Assembly: GCF_043575855.1 (NCBI RefSeq)
Contig: NZ_CP144375.1
Coordinates: 310,001-374,000 of the forward strand
Reading direction: 5' to 3'
Length of the DNA: 64,000 nucleotides
Origin: Kutzneria buriramensis
GTDB taxonomy: Bacteria > Actinomycetota > Actinomycetes > Mycobacteriales > Pseudonocardiaceae
In this document: one piece after another, positions 60,122 to 64,000 of the stretch
Numbering within the stretch: the first letter of the stretch is position 1
Layout: each line of letters begins with the position of its first letter
Made by a program: the position numbers and the translations under genes
Notes under the pieces: model-generated
Told to the model about the DNA's origin: nothing
Seen by the model: the letters and a program-made list of their open reading frames with translations, nothing else
Databases searched by the model: none

Positions 60122-60625
60122 CGGCACCGACGCTGCTGGCGCACGGCTTTCTCAACGACACCACCCGTGCGGGACGAGTTCGTGCTCGCACTTGGCGACA
60201 CGGTGCCTCGCTACAGGTGGACCCTGCCGAGATCAGGCGCACGTCTCTGACGAGTTGAGCCTGGCCCGCTTCGCCGAGGAGGTGACCGGCGTCGTCGACG
60301 GGATCGACGGACCGGTCGTCCTCGTCGGGCAGAGCATGGGCGCACAAGTGGACAGCGGCGTCCTGGTCTCCCCCGTGCCGCTGCACGGCACCCGCCTTCC
60401 GGACGACGACATCGCCCACACCCGCGCCTCCGCAGGAAACCTGACGTGCAGCGCATAATCCGCCAGGATCTGTCACCGGATTTGAGCGCGCCGGCGCTCG
60501 ATCATCCGGCGCGCTGCGGCATGCGCGTCGCCGCGTCGACGGTGTCCCGGTACATCGACACCTGGAACGACGGGCTTCCGCAGGCACCGGACGTCACCGC
60601 CGACCGGTGGGGCATCCTGACGTAA
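60118..60625 (+). pseudogene. Decayed alpha/beta hydrolase
   Basis: From GTG 60118, overlapping the SDR stop, the frame reads TAPTLLAHGFLNDTTRAG and then loses sense. In another frame LARFAEEVTGVVDGIDGPVV, LVGQSMGAQ gives the nucleophile elbow, then VLVSPVPLHGTRLPDDD. In a third, LSAPALDHPARCGMRVAAST, VSRYIDTWNDGLPQAPDVTA ends at 60625. The pieces are in the order of a hydrolase of about 240 residues, with two or more frameshifts and a missing segment. Confidence 0.6.
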
Positions 60626-60988
60626 AGCATCCATCATTCGCTCGTTTAACGGCAACACGGCGCCGCGGCGACACTTGCACAATCAGAGACGACGTCCGCA
60701 AGGTGATGGATGTAGCATCCACCGTCGAACTCCAACAACCCAGACGGATGATCCAAATGGCATATTCGCCAACTCCAAGCCTTCTGGGAGCGCTTCCAGA
60801 TCGAAGGTGTGAGCCACTCTTGGACAAGCTGGCCTCAGCGGGCGGCGTTCAGATGCCGAAAAGATACCCTATACCCGCATCGCCAACCATGATCAAAGAG
60901 CTACGACAATAGACCCCTTTACTTTGACAAGTAGACTTGGACGCGAGCTTGGAGAACGGGCACGAGCACACCGTTGACCCTGGATTCA
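60626..60988. other. AT-richer stretch next to the tRNA scar
   Basis: By eye this stretch is lower in GC than its surroundings. A frame from ATG 60706 to 60912 (68 residues) exists, without family resemblance or clear ribosome-binding site. It probably belongs to the foreign side of the attachment site. Confidence 0.4.
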
Positions 60989-61032
60989 ACTGGGGGTCAA
61001 GGGGTCGCAGGTTCAAATCCTGTCGTCCCGAC
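60989..61032 (+). tRNA. 3' half of a tRNA-Pro gene (attachment-site scar, not a functional tRNA)
   Basis: From the anticodon loop CTGGGGG (anticodon GGG) the sequence continues TCAAG (anticodon stem 3' strand), GGGTC, the T-arm GCAGGTTCAAATCCTGT and the acceptor strand CGTCCCGAC. The 5' partner of the anticodon stem (CTTGA expected) reads TTCAA and there is no D-arm, so the gene is cut at the anticodon loop. This is how integrases leave the distal copy of an attachment core when an element inserts in a tRNA 3' end. A terminator follows. Confidence 0.75.
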
Positions 61033-61041
61033 GGTCAGCGG

Positions 61042-61081
61042 AGCCCCGCCGATCTCGCCGAAAGGCCAGGTCAGCGGGGCT
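61042..61081 (+). terminator. Hairpin after the tRNA-Pro fragment
   Basis: AGCCCCGC pairs with GCGGGGCT, followed by TCGTGCTGTTGT. It is likely the original terminator of the tRNA gene. Confidence 0.6.
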
Positions 61082-61394
61082 TCGTGCTGTTGTCACCGCG
61101 CCGACACCATGATCAACCCAACACGCCTCCTGGGGACCATTTGGGGACCAAGGCCTCGACGAGCGTGCGCCACGCCCCAAAGCAGCCGCCTGCGCGGTCA
61201 TCCAACTCGCGGAGCCATGCACCACCGCCGGCACACATCACCGCCAGACCCAATCGCGGGGCAGGCCAACCGTCGCCCCCAATAACAGACGGTCAGCTCA
61301 TGAACGAGGAAAAGACTCACTGAGTTGATCAGCACCTTTACCTGCCGCTTCGGGTGCGACGGGGCGAGGATCACCGTGTTTGTCCCGCAGCTGT

Positions 61395-61425
61395 CCCGCG
61401 CGCACGACGACGTCGTGCGCGCGGG
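61395..61425. repeat. 31-bp perfect palindrome
   Basis: CCCGCGCGCACGACG and its exact complement are separated by one A. Its last three bases (GGG) are also the first three of the next palindrome. Confidence 0.85.
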
Positions 61426-61463
61426 CCGCAGCTGCCGTAAGCGTCTTACGGCAGCTGCGGCCC
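61423..61463. repeat. 41-bp perfect palindrome
   Basis: GGGCCGCAGCTGCCGTAAG and its exact complement (19 bp each) enclose CGT. It follows the first palindrome without a gap; both lie in a non-coding stretch between the tRNA scar and the SLATT gene. Confidence 0.85.
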
Positions 61464-61836
61464 GAACCGCCAGCCTGTCGATCGTCTGCAGCGACGACCG
61501 AGTCGTCCAGCGCCGCCGCAACGAAATCTGGGGCCCATGTGAAAGCACTCGACGGCGACCGGCGACGGTGCGGAAGCTGCGGAAATTCCCGCTCGCCGTG
61601 GCGATAAATCGCCCACGACAACACTCCCCCGTGGGGTATGACCGCCCGACGGAGGGCAGGCAGCCGCACCGGGGAAGTGCACCCAACCGAACGTGGAGCT
61701 ACCCAAAGCCCACAGCGAGTCATGCATCAAGAATGGCCGACGGCGAAACGAGCAACTCGACGAGCAGCCCATGTCACACTCTTCCACCTCCTGACGATGT
61801 CCCTGCGAGCCTACGAGACATGCCAGGGGAGCGACT

Positions 61837-62366
61837 ATGCAGAACGATCGGGAAACGGCAGGTCAGCATGTCGGCTTCGAGCCCCTGATGGGTGCCGAGC
61901 CCGCGACGGTTCCGCCATCGGTCGCCATCGAACTGCGTGTTACACCCAGGCCGAGCGACGCGCCCGCATACGCCATGGTGTTCTGGAACTGTCCAACCTC
62001 GTGGTGACGGCAGCCATCCCGGCGTGCGCGGCGTTCGAGGTCGACAGCCGAATCATCGCAGTGCTTGGCTCCCTGATAGTTGCAGCCAACGGCGCCAGGC
62101 AGCTGTTCGGCTGGAAGGAGGCATGGGCCAACCGGAAGGCCGTCAGGAACGGAATCGAGCACGAACTGGCTTTGTACGCCATCAAGACCTGGCCGTACAA
62201 CGACGAAGATGCAGCGCGCCGGCTCGTCGAGAACGTGGAGCAGATTTGCGCGTTGGAGCGGGAGCAAAGACAAGCTCGCGTCCTGGCGTACGATCCAACC
62301 CAAGGCGGTACGAGCGGAAAGCGCGCAAACCAAACTGGCCACCGGCAGCGCCCGCTCTGGGCGTGA
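61837..62366 (+). pseudogene. SLATT/DUF4231 membrane protein with a frameshift
   Basis: ATG 61837 has GGGGAG seven bases before it and reads QNDRETAGQHVGFEPLMGAE, ATVPPSVAIEL. Near 61938 the frame changes; the family domain continues in another frame: YTQAERRARIRHGVLELSNL, then helices VVTAAIPACAAF and RIIAVLGSLIVAANGARQLF, then WKEAWANRKAVRNGIEHELA, LYAIKTWPYNDEDAARRLVE, NVEQICALERE. Two membrane helices plus the W..yR...E.L..E...Y pattern define DUF4231/SLATT proteins, proposed as membrane effectors in nucleotide-signal defence systems. One inserted base restores about 177 residues. No synthase partner is seen here. Confidence 0.7.
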
Positions 62367-62380
62367 GATCGGCCGAAACT

Positions 62381-63007
62381 TCACACAGCGGTCGCGTGGA
62401 CCAGCAGAGTGCCGACTTCCCCGTCAGCTGGCCCGGGGATGACCGAGGCTGTGGCGGTGAAGCCCGTGTCGGCGAGCATCTTCTCCCACTGGTCGGCCGG
62501 ATAGTTCCACTTGCTCACGGCCGGGCCGGCGATGACGCCCGCCTCCGTGGCGGGCAGCTGGGAGAACGCGAGCACACCGCCAGGGCGAAGCCGGTCACGT
62601 ACCGCGGGAAGCAGGATCGCAGGGTCGGTGAACCAGACAGCGCCGAAGATTGAGTACATGACGTCGAAGACCTCATCTTTCTCAGCGAGGTAGGCGACGG
62701 CGTCGGCGGTGACGAACTCCAGCCCCGGCAGGTGCCCCCACTCCGCCACGGCAGTGCTCGTCCGGCTGGGCGCGAGGTCCACGCCCGTGCAGTTCCCCCC
62801 CAATGTAGCCAGGTGCGCGAGATTCGCGCCGCTGCCCGAACCCAGCTCCAGCACCCGTCGTCCGGCCAAGTCGCCGAGCACCGACTCGTCGGGGCCGTGG
62901 TCGGGGTACTGAGTCCAGTTCAGCCACGTGCTCGCGCCAGCCGCGTTGACGGCGCGCCGGGGCCGAGAGTTGCTCGCATAACGCTCCCACACCTCGACCG
63001 CACTCAC
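62381..63007 (-). CDS. SAM-dependent methyltransferase
   Basis: The protein has 208 residues: motif I VLELGSGSGANLAHLATLGG, motif II GVDLAPSRT, FVTADAVAYLAEKDEVFDVM with the acidic motif, and LLPAVRDRLRPGGVLAFSQL (motif post-III). Class I methyltransferase of the Methyltransf_11/25 type; substrate unknown. GTG 63007 follows AAGGA at seven bases; the frame to 63148 adds low-complexity residues. Downstream of a gene with unusual Cys-rich end (63081), 73 bp between. Confidence 0.85.
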   Translation of the reverse strand: MSAVEVWERYASNSRPRRAVNAAGASTWLNWTQYPDHGPDESVLGDLAGRRVLELGSGSGANLAHLATLGGNCTGVDLAPSRTSTAVAEWGHLPGLEFVTADAVAYLAEKDEVFDVMYSIFGAVWFTDPAILLPAVRDRLRPGGVLAFSQLPATEAGVIAGPAVSKWNYPADQWEKMLADTGFTATASVIPGPADGEVGTLLVHATAV

Positions 63008-63080
63008 GGAGGCATCCTTCCCCACATCAATGGCACTGGCCTCGTCCCCTGGGGGCGAGGCCAGCGATCGTAGCGTCGGA

Positions 63081-63533
63081 CTACTTCTTACCGCCCGGGC
63101 TGTCCGAGCAGCCGGCGTAGCACTGGGTGCACTCGACCTCCAGGGCACCCCACAACCCGGCGTCGAGCGCGAACCCCTCAGCCCGGATCGCGTCGATGGT
63201 CTGCCGGAGCACCTGGGGCTGGCTCGCCCGTTCCTCGGGCAGGTGCGGCACGTGGTGCAAATAGCGGCCCGCGTGGCGCAGGCAGAACTCCCAGTAGCTG
63301 GGGGTGTCGAGCACGAAGGAGTGCACGCCCTTGTCCACGGCAGGCGCCGGTCCCATCGGCACCGTCGGGTTGCCCGCCGCGGTGACGAGGTAGGCCACGG
63401 TCTGGCCGAACGTCCGCTCAGCCAGGTCCCAGTCCATGTCGTGGTCGCGCATGATCAGACGAACCTCGCGCTCCCAGACCTCCGGCGACACGCAGATACG
63501 AGGGTCGCGCAGCTCCACTGCGGCAGCGGTCAT
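63081..63533 (-). CDS. Unknown protein with a Cys-rich C-terminus
   Basis: The protein has 150 residues. GGGAGAACTGCC precedes ATG 63533. The body (VWEREVRLIMRDHDMDWDLA, GVHSFVLDTPSYWEFCLRHA, YLHHVPHLPEERASQPQ) is rich in His and Trp; two or three His in YLHHVPH could bind metal. The end ECTQCYAGCSDSPGGKK has three Cys spaced CxxCxxxC. The family is not recognised. Possible roles are metal binding or a leader-like precursor modified by the neighbouring methyltransferase; both are speculative. Confidence 0.7.
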   Translation of the reverse strand: MTAAAVELRDPRICVSPEVWEREVRLIMRDHDMDWDLAERTFGQTVAYLVTAAGNPTVPMGPAPAVDKGVHSFVLDTPSYWEFCLRHAGRYLHHVPHLPEERASQPQVLRQTIDAIRAEGFALDAGLWGALEVECTQCYAGCSDSPGGKK

Positions 63534-63714
63534 GGCAGTTCTCCCATCGATCGGTGTTGGTGTGGGCGCGGATGGCGCCGGTGGGTGCCGCGTCGTGTCG
63601 GGGGCAGTTCGACGCGGCACCCACCAGCGAACCGGCCGTCGGCGGCAAGGAGGCGAGCTCGCCGACAGCCGCGCAGCACCGGGGATCCAGTGCAAGACGA
63701 GCGTGGCGGCGTGG

Positions 63715-63942
63715 TTACGGCACCGGCCAGAGCGTGGGATGTAGGTCCAGCGGCACCAGGTAGCCGACCGGTACTCCGGCGGCCTGGAGGTGTCGGGCCG
63801 CGGCGTCGAATCCGGTGCACGGCCAGCCTTGTCGCGAGCACATCGGGCACGTGGTGGGCTGGTCGGGCGTGGGTAGGTGCGCGGTCAGTTGCTCGATCGC
63901 TTCGGCGACGCGGCCGGCGGGGCTGTCGGTCGCGATGACCAT
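63715..63942 (-). CDS. Small zinc-ribbon-like protein
   Basis: The protein has 75 residues. CPMCSRQGWPC gives a CxxC pair plus a third Cys, probably a zinc-binding knuckle; FDAAARHLQAAGVPVGYLV follows. GGGAGG precedes ATG 63942 by nine bases. Such small CxxC proteins are common on actinomycete integrative elements. It lies 181 bp upstream of the Cys-rich protein gene in the same direction. Confidence 0.6.
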   Translation of the reverse strand: MVIATDSPAGRVAEAIEQLTAHLPTPDQPTTCPMCSRQGWPCTGFDAAARHLQAAGVPVGYLVPLDLHPTLWPVP

Positions 63943-64000
63943 GGCGGTGACCTCCCGCAACCAGCCCATGGGATTAGGCCGAGATCGGGTTGGAGTGGCG

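Noticed and set aside
60706..60912. 68-residue frame in the AT-richer stretch
   Set aside because: No family resemblance, no clear ribosome-binding site; listed only as an interval.
61085..61200. LLGTIWGPRP-like reading next to the tRNA-Pro fragment as an integrase C-terminus
   Set aside because: The match is only a few residues in one frame, with no catalytic Arg-His-Tyr region before it.
1..64000. Search for CRISPR arrays, rRNA genes, PKS/NRPS genes and complete tRNA genes
   Set aside because: None seen. The only tRNA-like sequence is the tRNA-Pro 3' fragment at 60989-61032.

Overview
The window is uniformly GC-rich with GC-rich third codon positions. Its gene families (LAL-type LuxR, STAND regulators, TetR/Lrp pairs, many SDR and aldo/keto reductases, a Hint-containing polymorphic toxin, IS701 and IS481 elements, ImuA/DnaE2 remnants) point to a soil actinomycete, probably of the Pseudonocardiales (Kutzneria, Lentzea or Saccharothrix type). 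That placement is an inference from gene content. The region reads as accessory chromosome: few housekeeping functions, many small regulated oxidoreductase/hydrolase operons, and an unusually high number of truncated or frameshifted genes.

Layout. 1-8.4 kb: a polymorphic toxin open at the left edge, then fragments (ZIP transporter, STAS domain, DnaE2 C-terminus), a complete IS701-family element with CTAG target duplication, a P-loop kinase and a TetR fragment. 8.4-15.3 kb: a STAND/TPR regulator, two small exported proteins and a secreted amidase ending in two hairpin terminators, then a dead DUF1330 gene and a dead IS5-type transposase. 15.5-28.6 kb: an alpha/beta hydrolase, a frameshifted ABC exporter, a TetR/dehydrogenase/aldo-keto operon divergent from a VIT-like gene and a YoaK-like gene, a 920-aa LAL LuxR regulator, a metallo-hydrolase, a MarR/SnoaL pair and a tautomerase. 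Four copies of a TCAC-N8-GTGA box sit 60-110 bp upstream of the hydrolase, metallo-hydrolase and tautomerase genes on either side of the LuxR gene. 29-36 kb: two paralogous modules, each an aldo/keto reductase with a double-HTH Lrp regulator, around an MFS pump and a quinone oxidoreductase. 36-42.7 kb: two F420/PPOX-like proteins, an SDR with its HTH regulator, and a TetR-controlled operon (aldo/keto reductase, PPOX, hydrolase, SDR) with twin CAAAAC-N4-GTTTTG operators. 42.7-45.7 kb: a graveyard of five broken genes. 45.7-53.7 kb: a YtcJ amidohydrolase, TetR, SnoaL and pirin unit sharing one operator, an IS481 element inserted exactly at the shared stop codons of two convergent genes, and a hydrolase/amidohydrolase/HpcH-aldolase operon divergent from LysR. 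53.8-60.6 kb: LysR, an EPTP beta-propeller protein and an unrecognised 383-aa partner, then a GlxA-type AraC regulator divergent from a quinone reductase and SDR. 60.6-64 kb: an AT-richer stretch ending at the 3' half of a tRNA-Pro (an attachment-site scar), two overlapping long palindromes, a frameshifted SLATT/DUF4231 gene, a methyltransferase and two small Cys-containing proteins.

Most transcription units are a regulator divergent from, or inside, a small redox/hydrolytic operon, with a recognisable inverted-repeat operator between them. Several frameshifts fall in short C or GC runs, so some apparent pseudogenes may be sequencing errors; this is flagged at each entry. Starts were chosen from Shine-Dalgarno spacing and homology and often differ from the longest open frame.
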